A DNA stretch of 64,000 nucleotides, from the NCBI GenBank assembly GCA_037043455.1, contig JAWPHD010000287.1:457203-521202 (forward strand). Reading direction: 5' to 3'. Source of the stretch: Cyrtodaria siliqua. Lineage: Eukaryota > Mollusca > Bivalvia > Adapedonta > Hiatellidae. A program made the translations under genes and the position numbers. This document shows positions 13,401 to 28,400 of this stretch, one piece after another; position 1 is the first letter of the stretch, and every line of letters starts with the position of its first letter. The notes under the pieces were generated by a model. It made no database searches, was not told the DNA's origin, and was given only the letters and a program-made list of their open reading frames with translations.

Positions 13401-16400
13401 AGACACCGAATTCAAAACCTGTAACAACTGCAGGTATTAATAGCAGCAAAGTATGCGACACCACATTCATAAAATGGTTGACAACAGCGGTACAGTACCG
13501 CGTTGGAATAGCACGGATCAAGATTGTTTAATTGCTGAAAAATATATTTCATTTTTCTATACAAATATGTATGATTTTGTATGAAAACAGATCGGGAATC
13601 TATTGAATTTGACTGTGCTTCTATTGTTGAATGGCACGATATTTTCTTATTGTGTGTCAATATCGATTTTTGCTATTCAGTAAGTATTTCTGTAACAATG
13701 GTTTTCGTAAACAATATATAAAGCCATACTATACTGTTATCGTCGCCCAAGTATATATAAATGTGTAAAGCTAATGCAGGCAAACAGTACGACAACTCTG
13801 ATAAATTTGGCAAAGTATATTAAAGAAAGTTTTAATCCAAGAAATTCCAAGATTTTTAATTAATTAGTTCGTTCATCCTCTGTAGTGGTGATACAGAGGT
13901 GTAGTGGTGATACAGAGATGTAGTTGTGATACAGAGATGTATCACAGATGTAGTGGTGATACAGAGATGTAGTGGTGATACAGAGTTTAGAATATATGTA
14001 TATATATCAGTATATTCATATGTGTTTGGTGGAACCTGAAATAGGTATCCGTGAAGAAGTCGATACGTCATATATGTTTTTGCTAGTTGTCACAAGAAAT
14101 TGCTGCAATTGTTACATTCAACAGTGTCCACCTGTCATTCAACAGTGTTCACCAGTCATTCAACAGTGTTCACCTGTCATGTCATGTTTTGTATTTGTAT
14201 ATATGTGCATATGTTTGACGAGATGTTTGCATAAGTCAATAAAGAAAGAATATGTTCTGTTCTGTTCTGTTCTGTAAAATGGTCAACACTATTGAAATTG
14301 AAATGTTAATATATTTGAAAGTTTATTTAAAACTGGTAATAAAGAATAGATATACAGTCCTACAGAAATGCCCAGGAAAGTTACTCAGCCAGGTCGTGTT
14401 ATTAAACATTCATTACTGTTACATACTCAGCAGGGTCCATGTTAATAAACACAGCACTGAGAGCACTGATCAGAGATATCAGGTTGCACTGTGGAGTGAG
14501 AGTGATTAAGACCACAACAGATGGGAAGTTTGTAGTTTGTAAAATTGCATTTATATAGAAAAACACAATACCGTTTCAATGTATGAAATTTAATTGATAA
14601 ATATATAGTTTACGTTAAACATAGTATCTAAGAGTTTTACTGCAATGGACAAAGATGTAACATAGTTATATTTTGATATGTGGTCAAGTTTTATTGTTTT
14701 ATGAAGCACTTTAGTCCAAACCTAATATTTTATTGAAATATTACGGAAATGTGAATTTACTATAGGAAAGTATAAGATGTCGATACAATAAAAATGAGAA
14801 CTTGAAGAATCATTTAAAAGGATTTTCATTGGTAAGAATCGATTAGCATTGACTGTATCGAAACAAGTCAAGTATCCAACTAACTTTAAATGATAGACTA
14901 ATCGCTAAAACACCATAAATTGCAAAGATTGTTTCTACATTTTCTAAAACTTTATATAAAAAGCTAATCGTAAACCCCAGTAAAAATATGTCTTGTTTCT
15001 GAGTCTAAAAAAAATAGTGTAAGTATACGTAAACTTAAATCTGGAATGATATCATAAAAAGCGCACTATTTTACAATGTAGACATTGTAAATATAGATAT
15101 ACAAATTGAACAGGAAAAGCAGCATTCAAGGACGACAGTCAACCACAAACACACACAGAAACAAAGAACACATTTAAAGATGAATAAAAAGCCAAATAAG
15201 ACATCACAAACACAAAAGGTTGACAATAGGGCTACCGCCTTTGAACGGTTAGTGGCAAAAAAATCCAATTTCGTAAAATGTTCAGGATGTTATAGCCAAA
15301 TGAGTGGGATTTCAGATGCTGTGAAAACAGTTTCTGTTGGAGACTGAGTTCAACGGGTTTTTTCGGGTTTTTTTAACGCGATATGGCGGATTCCATTAGA
15401 CGTCCACACCTACATATCCGGTAGAACTTTAACAAGGACGGATATTTTACCTGGTAGTACGTTTACAGTGACGGTATCAGAGCTGGTTCGACCTTCCTTG
15501 TCCGTCACAGTCAACGTAAACACACACACGCCTTCAGACAACCTGTCCAAGTTCAGATTCGCGTTGTTGCGGCCTCTCATTGTTCTGCAGTTACCCCTGG
15601 TTACTTTCCATTCATGTTTCACGATTCCTTTATCGTCAGTACTACCGTCGCCGAATAGTGTTATAGAATCTTTAGGCAGTTGAATTTCTACATCGGGTCC
15701 GGCATTGGCCACTGGTGGATTATTTGGTTCTGTATAAATTGTATTTAGAATTGTTATGCATAATAAAATGTATGTTGTTTGCAAATGCTTATTAGTACAT
15801 AAATGTTCGTACGGTGCGAAACTGCGGCGGCGGACTAGTGGTAGCACGTCAGCCTCGCATTTGGGGGTTTGTTGGGTTGGCGGATAATTGTTTCGATTCC
15901 CGGCTTGGTCACATAAGACTTCATAAAAGTGATAATAGTAGCTCCCTTGCTTGACGTTAAGCATATAATATGTAGTACTAGTACTGGTCGGTACCAGTAA
16001 CAGGACGCTGCGAGTTTTTAAACTAAATTATAAAGATTGTCTTTTTAAAATCGAGCTTATGTCAATACCTGCTACTACTGTTATAACAGCTGTGTCTGTA
16101 TCAGATTGCCCTAATTTGTCTGTGACCTTCAGTTCCACTGTGTACGTGCCCGGCTCTAGATTGTATAGCTCCAGGTTCGGACTGTCCGATCGCCTCACAT
16201 CTGCAGATGGTCCACCAAGCAGGGACCACTCATATTTAACTATCCCTACGTCATCGGTACTTCTTTCACCGGACAATAAAGCAACATCGTCCGGAAGATA
16301 TATTAACAGATCAACACCGGCGTCGGCAGATGGAGGATTGTCTGCTATAACGTACAAATATAATTAGATATGCAGTAATTATTAATGATCCAAAATAAAT

Positions 16401-19400
16401 GCAACATAAGCACTTTTGTATGTAAACAAAGTATTGTTATGACCTTTTCACAATTGCTATTCTCCTGTTAAATGGTAAAGCACATTGAAGTGAACGGAAA
16501 GCAAACAAACGCTCAACACGTAACAGCACGTGACAACACGTGACACCAGTTCTAAAAACAGGCCTAACTCAATACAACATAAATGGCTAGCTGTATAAAG
16601 CTAAGAGGTACTTTGAAAAATTGTAAAATATATCTAAACTATGAGAATTATGAAAATTAGAAGAAATATTCAATTAAAAGTAATAAATGAAACTGCAATA
16701 TTTGAAAGAACAGGTCTGGTTATCAAACAAATGCTACAAACACATGTTCTTTGTTGTTGTTTTCAACAAACATACTGAAATGTCCATGCAGATAAAAGAA
16801 AGTTAGCAAGCATTTATAGAAAAATACAAAGCTTCACACAGTTCTGAAGATAGAAAACGTGTATACTTTATTTATATCAATCATCCAAATCAACAAATTC
16901 CGAGTTCATTCGAAATACAAATGTAATACTATGGTGCCATTATTGACGAGCACTTGTTACAGTTACCAATGTCTATCATGTCGTGTTACAATCGTCACAA
17001 AACGTGAATAAGTACCATGAATAAAGCATATGCAGAGTGAAATAATTAAGTATTAGCACAGAACAAGAGATGCAGTGTGCTCACCACCAAAATGCGCGTG
17101 CTGTTTTAGTAAAACCTTTAAATACTGTTTCATCGTCGTATGTTAGCCTTTATATATTACATGTGCGTTATTCAGTGTTATCAGTTACCATCACCGTGTT
17201 AATAACGTTGAATATCAACCGGGATCAATTACCGCCTCTGTATTATTAATCGGGATTAATTACTATCTCCGTGTTAATAACTCTGAATATCAACCATGTC
17301 AACCCGGTTTAATTATTGCCTCTGTGTTATTAACCGAGAGTTATTACCAGCATCGTATTAATAACTTTGAATATCAACCAAAATCAATTACCCAGCTGTT
17401 ATCAACCAGGAGTAATTACATTCACCGTGTTAATAACTGTGAATATCACCAGTATCAACTACACCGTGTTAATATCTACAATGTCAACCAGGATCTCTGT
17501 TAATGCATAACTAGGTACATCAGTTGGGATCATGTTATGCAAATAAAATATGATTATTAGTGAAGTTATTGCCTCTTAAACAATATAAGAAAAATAAGTA
17601 AAACTTAACATATTGAACATTGCGACATATACCGTTGAGAAAAAGTACCGATTTACAAAGTAGCTGCAAATATGATGAAGAAAATAGTGCCCCTGTGGTT
17701 ATTGATATTATTTGCATGTCCGGAGAAAATAATCTGGAATTTCAAAACAAAATGCTTTTCAAACAAGATAGTAACAGAGTAACCGATGCCACATCAACCA
17801 CCCCCTACCCCCAAGATAGTAACAGAGTAAGCGATGCCACTCCTCAAATGTCCAAAAAGGGCCATAAATGTTGTAAAAATTGTCGAACCAAAATGACGAA
17901 TAAATATAATCATGTTTACGTGATGGCAAACAATCCTACGATATATGAATTGAATCTCTTCGAGGTCGAATGATTAGTTGTAAGTTTTATGAAAAGTATT
18001 TCATATTTATTTGCATAACGCTATCCCCAATGACGTGTGCAAGTGTTCAAGTCAGAGACCGAAATTACAACATAATTCAAGACATGGTTAATTGCCTTTA
18101 TATTTCAAGATAGTTCAAGACATGGTAAGTACCTATACATTTAAAGACAGTTCAAGACACGACATGTACCTTTAGATTTGCATCGTCCACTGAATAAACG
18201 GGATGAAAGTCCAGTCAATTCGTCAAAATTATTAAGAATAAAACTGTTTTCTGACGCCTGCGGTGTAGCAATAGCAAACACTTCCTTTGTGTCACTCAGT
18301 CCTATTCCTATAGTGTATATGTGTATATTTTTGGCCCTTACTTTATGCGCCTCTGAAATTGTCTTCCTAGAATTAATACCGCTATCACCATCGGTTACAA
18401 GAATAGCTATGTTAGGAATCTCGTCTCTATCACCTTGTCTAGGTCTAAATAGTTTAGTTCGTATTGATTTTAAGGCTCCAAAAGTATTTGTCGAACCGCG
18501 TTCGAACTTAATTTTATCTATGGCATCAAATATTTCACTTTTTGTTTTATATTTTTTTAGATTAAATTGTACTTTAACATCTGTACTGTAGACCACAAGT
18601 CCTACCCTAACACTTCCGCTATCTATGTCAGCGTCATTAAGTATGTCTTTACAGAAAGCTAGCATTTTGTCAAAGTTTTCCTGTGTAACACTCGTGGAAG
18701 AATCCAGTAAGATAGCAAGATCTACACTGTTAAAACCGCACTGAGGTTCTGAAAAAAGGAAGCAGCCAAGCTAAAATAAAAAGCCCTAAAATAAAAGCCC
18801 TAAATAAAAAGCAGCAAAATTAAAGGAACACACGTCAATCTTGTATTATGTAGCCCGCGTTAAAACATTCCATTAACCTAATTATACTATAAAGATAAAT
18901 GTAACTAGTTAATATCGGGTAATTGGACTATACCGTTTGTTCTGTTACTTCAGGTTTAATTAATGACACATTGTATTCAATACTTAAAGGCATGCCAACA
19001 TGTTTGAACAATCTGAGAAACTATTGAGTATGATTTACAAATATTCAATTTATGTAGAATAGTATGATTTGTGTACCGCTGCGAGTTTTTATTTATGAAT
19101 TAAGATTGCCGTGTGTGCCTTTAAAGGTGGTACAGCAGGCTTTACTAGAAGGATCTTAAATTTTATTATCACATAACGTCCCTTGTTAGCAGTGTCGAAC
19201 ACCCATTTAATATTCTATTGTATGACACACGTGTAATACGATTTTGACTGGTTGAGTTAAACCTGTAACACAACGCAAGTTTATTAACTGAAACTATTTT
19301 ATTTATTACAATTTCACCCAGATCTGAGTCATAAACTTATTATTTGTGACAGCTTATAAAAATAATGCACTTTATACAAAGCGTTGTTGTTCGTTTATTA

Positions 19401-22400
19401 AAAAGTTGACGTAAACTGCTATGTTGAAAAGAGGTAAAACTCGAACTCTTTTATACGCAACGTTATGTGTGAGACGCGACGTTACGACGTCACATATTTG
19501 TTATGACGTTTTGGCGCTAAAGTGTGTCTGACGTCGTGGCGGTTCTATGTCCATCTGAATTAATTTTTACTAATTTGATTGCAATGTTATGTGATAAAAA
19601 GGATCTTAAACTCGTTCCCATTCCATATAATATTTATGAAACTCGTTATGAATTATTTTTAATTTTAACTCGCCAAAAGGCTCGTTAAAATTAAAATAAT
19701 TCATAACTCGTTTCATAAATCATATGAAATGGGAAGTCGTTTAAGATCCTCTATAAATGATTCCTATTCATAAACAATGGCATATCAATCAAAATATCAT
19801 TACGTGTTCCCGCCTTAATTCCATTAAGCGACGTGAAAGCTTATATTAGCAGGATTTTATAACGGATATTTCGACAATAAAACATGGTTAAAAACAGTTT
19901 TTACTGAAAACATGCGATAACCTGTTTACAATTACACATTAAAAGTTTTAATTTTACAATATGCAAACTTTTAAAGTCGAAATTAAGGTTTTATGTCATA
20001 CTCCAGCCAACCCTGGTTTTGCTTCTTGGAGAAGGGGTTGGATAGGGTATGAAAGTTAATACTCGGACCACGTAATGTGGTGCAAGCCGCGTACTGTTCA
20101 GGTCTGAAATTTAAATCCATCAGATATTTTGAATTGAATCCGGCGTAAAAATCGAAAATTGCGTAACCTAGGATAGCATATATAACTATGCAAAATTAAT
20201 TTCCTTGTAAATAAGGTTCATTTTTGGGTCATTCATTATGCCGAGGTCCTTAGGAACAGACATACCATTATGTGTGAATTTTAAGCCAGAACCCCCCCCC
20301 CCCCCCCCCCCACAGGCACACACACTACCCCCAATGTGTGAATTTTAAGCCAGATCAACCCCCCCCCCCCCCACCCCACCACACCCACAACAAGCCTTAT
20401 GTACCCCTTAATACATTATATCTCAAGGGTAGCAATTGTTCTTCCTGCTCATCTACATCGTTTTCAACAGCTTCGTTATATGAGTATGGGTTTACACGTG
20501 TTGTTCATAGAAACATGTGTTTAAATGTTAACAGACAAAAACGAACTAATAAAATAATCATAAAACATGTAGCAAAACAGATGTAGAAGTGCATGCATAG
20601 AAGTTATTTGAAACTAACTCTTGCTAAAATATTGTGTTTACATATATCCTACATTTTCTTAAATGCCTCAATAGCATTAGTATAACATTTGTGTCTAATT
20701 TTTTTTAAAAATAAATACTGTTACATATGTAGAATTTTTTTTTAATCTTAAATAGGCATATTTTAAAATAAACAACGTCCAAATTTGTACCCTGTTGGAC
20801 CTTCTCTACATAACCAACCAGTGCTTCAGTCTGATTGGACGGTTTTGAATGCGTTTTCACAATGCGTAAACCGGAACAGGTCAGCATTGTTCCATACCTG
20901 TTGGTTATAAAGAGAAGTAACCGACCCTACAGGTAACCTATTTGTTATATAAAAAGTAAATATCTGATAAGGAACCAGTTTATAAATTGTCCCGAGTAAT
21001 ACCGCAACACGGACTGGAACTTTACGAAAACGTGTTCACGTCATCAGACTATCTACTTTCAAATACAGTGTGCTCTTGAGCTTTTAAATGTGTCAGAAAA
21101 CAAGACAATAATAAGAGAAGCGAAAATATAAAACAATGCCTTGTATAAACTTATAAATAAGTGCATGACTACTCAAAGCTGCTCAAAGCTAGAAGAGGGT
21201 GCGTCCTATAAAAAGGAAAACATACAAAAGCAAAACATAGGCAGCGAAAACTCGCAAATCTACAACATTGTGTCATGAAAAACGTCACTAAGTTTATGCC
21301 TTGTTTAAAATGTTAACAAGAATAACTGAAAGCATTTAATTTCGCTTAAATATATGTTCGGTAGTTTAAAAGTTCCTCATTCATCGTGCATTCTTCGTTA
21401 TAGGAACAGTTTCAGTTGGATTATTCACATAATGTTTAATAAAACTAAAATTACTAAATTGTCATATGTTTACTAAATCTCCTTGGTTTGTAACATTAAT
21501 ATCGAAATTATAATTCCTAAATTACCAAGGAATACTTACTACATTTTAGTGGTAAGTTATTTAAAAAGAAAGTAAAATTACTTCCGACACATTATTGTAT
21601 ATCAAAATATAAGGCAAACATCATCACAACTAGGTATATAAGAGATCTTCTTTGTATCTCTTCCCCTTTCTCTTTGAAAATCTAATAAAGCAAAGCAAAA
21701 GGGCTAACACTAATATTGACCTCTTAAATCAGAATCGATCTCTTAGTATTTCATAAGAAGTACCCCTTAGCCTCGTCCGTCGGATAGGGACGTAAACCGG
21801 GCGGTCCCGTGTATCGGTCTAACCTCCGAGCACGTTAAAGAACCATAGGAATCTATTCGACCAAAAGAGTAGGACACGGTTCCCGGATTCCTATGTATCC
21901 TTCCCCTCTCCCTGGGGCGGCTCTAAATAACCTATAGGGTGTTGATGAGCCGTTAAACAACATTCAATTCAATTACATGACCAATAACGACCTCGTATCT
22001 CAGGGAAGTTGATACAGTTAAGAGATCAGCCCTAAATATAGAGGTCAAATCTGTATTACGAGAGCAGCATTTACGAGTACTAAGAGCTCGATTCTGATTT
22101 AAAAGGTCAATATTGTATTAAGAGGTCAGCCCTAAAGTAAGAGGTCAGCTTTGTATTAGGACTACAACACTGTATTAAGAGATCATTCCGATATTAAGAT
22201 ATCATAATTAAGAGGTCAATCGTGTATTAAGAGGTCAACCCTGTATTAACAGGCCAATCCTGAGTAATAGGCTGAATCTGTATTAAGAGATCAACCATGT
22301 ATAAAGAAGAAAACCCTGTATTAAAAGGTCAGCCCTGTATTATGAGGTCAATCTTGAATTTTGAGGGCAATCCATTATTAAGAATACAGGTGAATTTCAA

Positions 22401-25400
22401 TTAAAACAACTCATTTAGGAACAAAAGCGGTGATATTATAAAGCAGGTGGACAATTAATGGAAGTGGTCGCTTAAGCAGATTTGACCTTAATTGTATTTC
22501 AAAAGACTTTATGATGTTTAAAAAATTAACAAAACAGACTGTTAAAAGATTTCATGCAATTACTTAAATTACATCTTTAATCTGAATACGAATACTAGAA
22601 GAAAGTGAATTGTTAGGGAAAAATGATATCTACATTGTCATTGCGTTATACATTCAGCATTATATTTTTCATCCAAGTAAAACATAGTAAATAACTATTG
22701 ACCTAGGAGATCGGACACATACTGGGATAGAAAATGCAATCAGGCTGCATGTTACGATTACCATTAAAGGCGGATGTGTAATATATTAAAAGTATTATCC
22801 AAAACATACCTGTGGTTTCTAAAAATAAAAACAATACCATTTTTAAATGTGACATCAAGTTATCAACAGTTTCACAATGTTGTAAAGTAATATCACTACT
22901 CAAAAGTAACCGATATTCAAATCGTCAGAAGTGATTTCTATGCTCAACAATTCATAAACCAGTTACGCTATTGTGGTCTTGATTTGGAGAAAAATACCAA
23001 GAATCCGAGAGCGATCACCTTGTTTATTTAATAAATTACTCAAGCAGCGTTTCGTTTGTGTCATGTGACTTTATTCAGTTGTTAAAAAGTAGCTCGTTTT
23101 ATCAATATACGGTCTATGTCAATATATGGTCTATGTCAATATACGGTATATGATAAAAAGGATTGATGACGTCATCAGTCCAATACATCGTTTCCATTTA
23201 CGTTTCCTTGCAAATGTTCAATAGCTCATAACTATTGATGTTTTAGGGTATTTTCGTACTTTCTGGTATTTTTTAATTTATATAGTTTTTAATTACAACA
23301 AAAACAACTTAAAATATTCAAACGTGTAACTGCAATGGTGATTTATACATGAGACTGACTGATTAAGACTCATTGCTCGATCTCCATTGGTTTTTTAAGA
23401 CTCATTGATCGATCTCCATTGGTTGATTAAGACTAATTACTCAATCTCCATTGGTTTAACTGAATTATTTTAAATATTGTTTTTAGTTATCTTGCCGGAA
23501 GTTAGTCTCTTATCTGGTAAAATAAAAAAAAGAAGAAATGCTCTTACCTGGGCATACGGAGCTAAATATTTGTTTATCGAGTCCCTTCAGTTCGTCGAAT
23601 GTTTGCACATTAAAGCTGTTGGCAGAGGCTGGCTCTGATGCCATTCCGTCCAACTCCCGTGTATCCGTCAGCGTAATACCAATGGCGTAAATGTGGATTC
23701 CCTGAATTTGATATATTTTGTAACACCATAATATACATCAAATATGTGTCGTTCACATTGGGTGTGTCTCTCAGAACCAGTAAACTAAATGTATATTCCC
23801 TGAATTAATACATTCAATAACATAATATTTAAATCAAATAAGTGTCGTTTACCTTAAGTGATTTTCTCTCACAGCTAAATGTGAATTCCCTAAATTAGAT
23901 ATATAATATATTCTATAACACTATAATATACATCAAATCATTGATCATCTTAAGTGGCTCAGAGCATATTTTATATGAAACGAGTACAGCATAGGAGATT
24001 TTATTTTTATATGATGCGATTATATCTTTTGGAACTGTCATACCATCTTTATGACTTCTTATAGTGGATTCAAACGGTCACATACTAGCTAGTTCCGCAA
24101 CGCTTTCCTCTTTGACTGTATGATAACCGTACAGATTGTGGACACTATCTACCTAAGTCCTAAGAGGACGGTAACGTTTGATATTTGCCTCCAATCTTGT
24201 TTTGCCATGCCCTTAATGATTTATTTTATTGTTGTTCTGGCTTCTTCCAAGTCATTGAGAACTTGCGTTGTGACTTTCTAGGTGTTGTTTTTAACATTCA
24301 TGTATACATAATCATATCTGTGTTATACTTACATTTCCTATTAATGCTGCCAAGCTTGTTAGATGATATAGCCTGGCGGGGATTTTTCTTTGCATTGTCT
24401 CGTTTCATTGGGATGACAATAGGGTAAGAATGAGATTTGGTGCTCCCTAGAAACTGGTTTAAACCTCAAGCGGCTTTTTTGTCACTGACAGTTCCAAGTG
24501 GTAGCCCTATTGTCAACCCTTTTATTTTTGTGATGTCAGATATCTTGCCTTTTATTTATCCCTGTAAATGTGGTTTGATTCGATGTGTGTTTTAGTAGAC
24601 TGCGGTCCTTGGATGCCATATGTTCATATCTACTCAAAATCGTTAAAGTCGTACAAACTAAAAGAAGATGCAAACATCATATGGCGTGTAACTTTCACAA
24701 AACGTAGACAAATATACGGTTACCTGTATTACATTTGGAATTTTGCGACGGTATTTTGCGTCGTCATTAAACACATATTGCGACCACTAAAGGACTTATA
24801 TACTGTCGCAAAAGTCAGTATTTAAATACTAGTTAACCCGTGTCTAATGCATTTCAGTGTTTTTGACAGGTACGCCACTGGGGGTTTAAACCGGTTCTAG
24901 GGTGCACCAAACCTCACACTTACCCTACTGTCATCCCATTAAAAAAGGACAGTGTAAATAAAGAAATCCCCGCCATGATCTAATCTATAATCAACAAGGC
25001 AGCATCAATAGGCAATATAAGTAAAACACAAATATGCTCGTGTAAATATAATACAAAAAACAATAGCCTAGAAAGCCACAAGAGAATAAACCATTAAGGG
25101 CTAGACAAGAAAGATCATAGACAAACATCAAACGCTACCGTTTCAATGGGCTTTAGGTAGGCGTCATCATAGGGTTACGCATTTAAAACAAATTAATATA
25201 TATTCAACCAAAATGAGACATGACGAACATACAAGGATTAGCAAGAACTGCAATGGCACACTTAGTCGTTGGAGTATTCACTGGGGTATAGGAGAGCACC
25301 AATCAACGCTTGGTTACATTCTCTAACTCACTTGGAAGCATTGATAAGCGATATAAGAAACCAAAAAATCTGAACAAACTCACCGCGTCCCTTGCAGCCT

Positions 25401-28400
25401 TGGCTTCAGGGAGTGTTCGTCTGGAGTTGATATTTGAGATACCGTCCGTTAGAATAATGGCGACGTTGGGAGCGTCAGGTCTGTCACCACGTGCAGGTAT
25501 AAACATCTCATTATGCATAACCGTTATAGCGTCCGCCGTGTTAGTGGAACCATAGATGTAGGGAATGTTATCGACCGCCTCCATTATGTCTTCTTCCGTT
25601 GAATAGCTGTGAGTATTTTGATGATAATAACAATGATACTAACACGATTTCACACACGATGAAAACTGGCTTAGGAAGGACCGTAGATAATGTTGTTAGA
25701 ACGTGTGGACCAATAAATGCATAATATATAGCAATAAAATATGTTTATATTACAACTGACAAAGACTGTAATTAAATTTCGATTGTATTTAGATCAATTC
25801 TTGGTTAATTAGCATTGGTGTTAATTAGCATTTTTCGTATGCTTTACTTATTTTAAAACTATAACACTTATATCAAAGCGGTGCAAAGAAACTTTAGCAG
25901 ACCGGGCCGATAATGACGTGCTTCTTTTAGAATTGCCACTTCACTTCTCTGTTATATAGAGAATAATAAATGGGTATTTTCATATCACACCCTACATCAG
26001 GCCTGAGACACCATATCAGCTCGAGAGCTTTAGCTCGAGGGCTGATATGGGTCATGGGCCTGATATAGGGTGTGTAATGGAAATAAACATGTTTTATTCT
26101 ACTTATCATATACTTCAGCAAGGACTTTGTTAAACTGTCAGCTTCAGCTAACTTACTACGCTATTTTCCATGGAGAAAACAATAATGTTATTAATAGATG
26201 TAATCCCATTCTGTGATCTACAAAACATACTTTTTCCCGAAATTTGATTTAAAATGAATGCCACTGAATTTGAAATTGTCTAATTCAGAAAACCAATGGT
26301 CACAAGTTGTTATTTCATCCACGGATGGTCTAGATAATTGAATTTATTTTAAAATTTGTTGAAATCTCTTTATGGTCCGCGTAATATGCCTTATTTATTT
26401 CTTTATTTTACTTCTATTTATCTATCATCTGTTTTATTACTAGACAAGTCATTTCCGTTGAGTTATGGTCAAAGATGACAGATCAAGGTACACACATAGA
26501 TGTAGATGTATAGCCAATAATCTGGCTCGAAAACAGGATGGAATGCAAACGAAAAAACCATACGCGTGACAAATCGTATAAAATCGTAACTAATCGGTAA
26601 TTTCCGTATCACTACGCTGAAATAGTCATAAAGAACATTCGGTTATTTCCGTGATATGACATTTGTTTACCCTTTATTTCACGGGTGTGATAAAGCTTTA
26701 TTGCCGGCAACTAAATCCTGATTGATATGACTAGCTAGGTATATACTATGTCGTCGTATCGTATATTCAAAAAACAACGTATTTATAGGGAAGTATGTGA
26801 TAAAAATTACTATTTTACTAGGAGCCACATGTTCTGTATTTCTATGGATCTAATATCCTGATTAAGTGATTGTCGGCACGTAACGGTCGAGTTTTTGTGG
26901 TGGAAGCAGACCGACCACTTATTACTGAGTAGAACCGGTACTGTAAACCTCCCGTCATTACTGTAAACCTCCCGCCAGTACTATAAACCTCCCGCCATTA
27001 CTGCAAACCTCCCGCCATCCGTAGTAAGAGCGAGCTGGAGTTATTTAGTGTTGTTTTGCCTGTTGAGACAAATAATATCAAAACGAATTTTACAAAAATT
27101 ACTCACTCGTTAAGATGAAATATAATCTGTACATCTGTACTGTAGATATTCAAGCCAACCCTGACCGATCCAGAGTTGATGTCGGCATTACTAAGAAAAT
27201 CCTTGACAAATTCTCTCATCTTCTGGAAGTTTTCTTCAGTGACACTTGTGCTGGCATCCAGGATCATGACGAGATCGGTCTTAGACAGACAAGCTGCAAT
27301 TGTTATTTGATATAAGAGTCTGGGAAATTAAAACTACTAATGATGTGTGGATTGGTCTTCAACGAACATGTGTTTTTTTAAAGAACTTCCAAAACTTACA
27401 CGTGGTGCTAAAATAGCTTTTATAAATACTAATACTGGTAGTATTGACATCAATTATATATTGTTGAAACTTTGTATAAAATACGATTTTTATCATTATC
27501 ATATCGATTTGGTGCTTGTTTGGTTTTCGGTGGTTTAAGCCAATTCCTTAGAAGTAGTGTGAAAAATGGTTATTGTGTAGGACGCATGTTTCTACATAAG
27601 GTTTGATACCTTTTTCAGACACAATTAAAATAGTATGTAAATAAGTAATTTATTCAGGAGTATTTAAAAACAAATGTCTTACTGTTCAAAATCGGTTGGG
27701 AAAGTTGTTTTGATAGGGGATTTTCAATGCAAACTTCTGCTCCATCAAAACTTGGCAACATGTTTACTTTTTAGAATTTCTACTCGAAAAGGTGTTAAAC
27801 ATTTTAATGTGTTGGAACAATCTTATTTATTTATTTACCACTAAACATTCTAGTTTAAAGTATGTTTAATTTCTGCCTGCATTATCAAAATTGTTCATGC
27901 AAATGCTGAAAAAACCATTGGCTATAACATGTGCCCCCAAACAATACAGTTTCAGCCAAAGGGGTTTCTGTATTAAAAATTTTGACAATATTCCCATATC
28001 ATTGGAACTAACATTTTTGTGGTAAATGAGAACATCTTCGTTTTGACATAATACGTTTTTTCCTTGTCACTGGACAGCAGCAAATTAAAAATATTAAATA
28101 ACTTCAGCTTAATTATTTTTCGATAGGAATTGCAGGCTAGTTAATTTGGATTTATCCATGTATTTCGATGCAAATTATATAACAAATATTTTTCAATTTT
28201 CGATAGAGCGAGCATAATTTGAACTGAAATTGCCCTATCCTGAAAACAACTTTCGCATGTAAACGGTTTATTTTTCAATCGATTTGAATATGAAAGGTAG
28301 TTTTATTTTCCACTAAAAGTGTACATTTAAAGTTTATGTAATATTCGATATGGTTGAAAACGTCCAACAAGACTTTGGCAGAAACAAGTTCTCCATATAG

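Larger units (their letters stand above)
11953..13787. repeat. Tandem duplication, right unit (contains PKD-8)
   Basis: Second unit of the pair. It ends with the same GCTAATGCAGGCAAACAG. It carries about 250 bp (12330-12600) missing from the left unit and a truncated MITE at its left edge. The PKD-8 and PKD-9 exons and both splice sites are intact. Confidence 0.9.
18749..23547. other. Intron between VWA-2 and VWA-3
   Basis: Holds the TTAAAGG element, the 149-bp palindrome, C homopolymers (20290-20312, 20358-20372) and the AGGTCA repeat. 19750-20280 and 20600-21700 show no structure I recognise. Confidence 0.65.

Noticed and set aside
16059..16367. Plus-strand ORFs opposite PKD and VWA exons (also at 15468, 18178, 25310, 59715)
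   Set aside because: Antisense shadows; the minus-strand frames carry the conserved domains and splice sites.
17620..17973. 117-codon plus-strand ORF with a CCKNC motif
   Set aside because: No recognisable domain, no splice or promoter context, and a local repeat (CAAGATAGTAACAGAGTAA) inside. Kept only as intron content.
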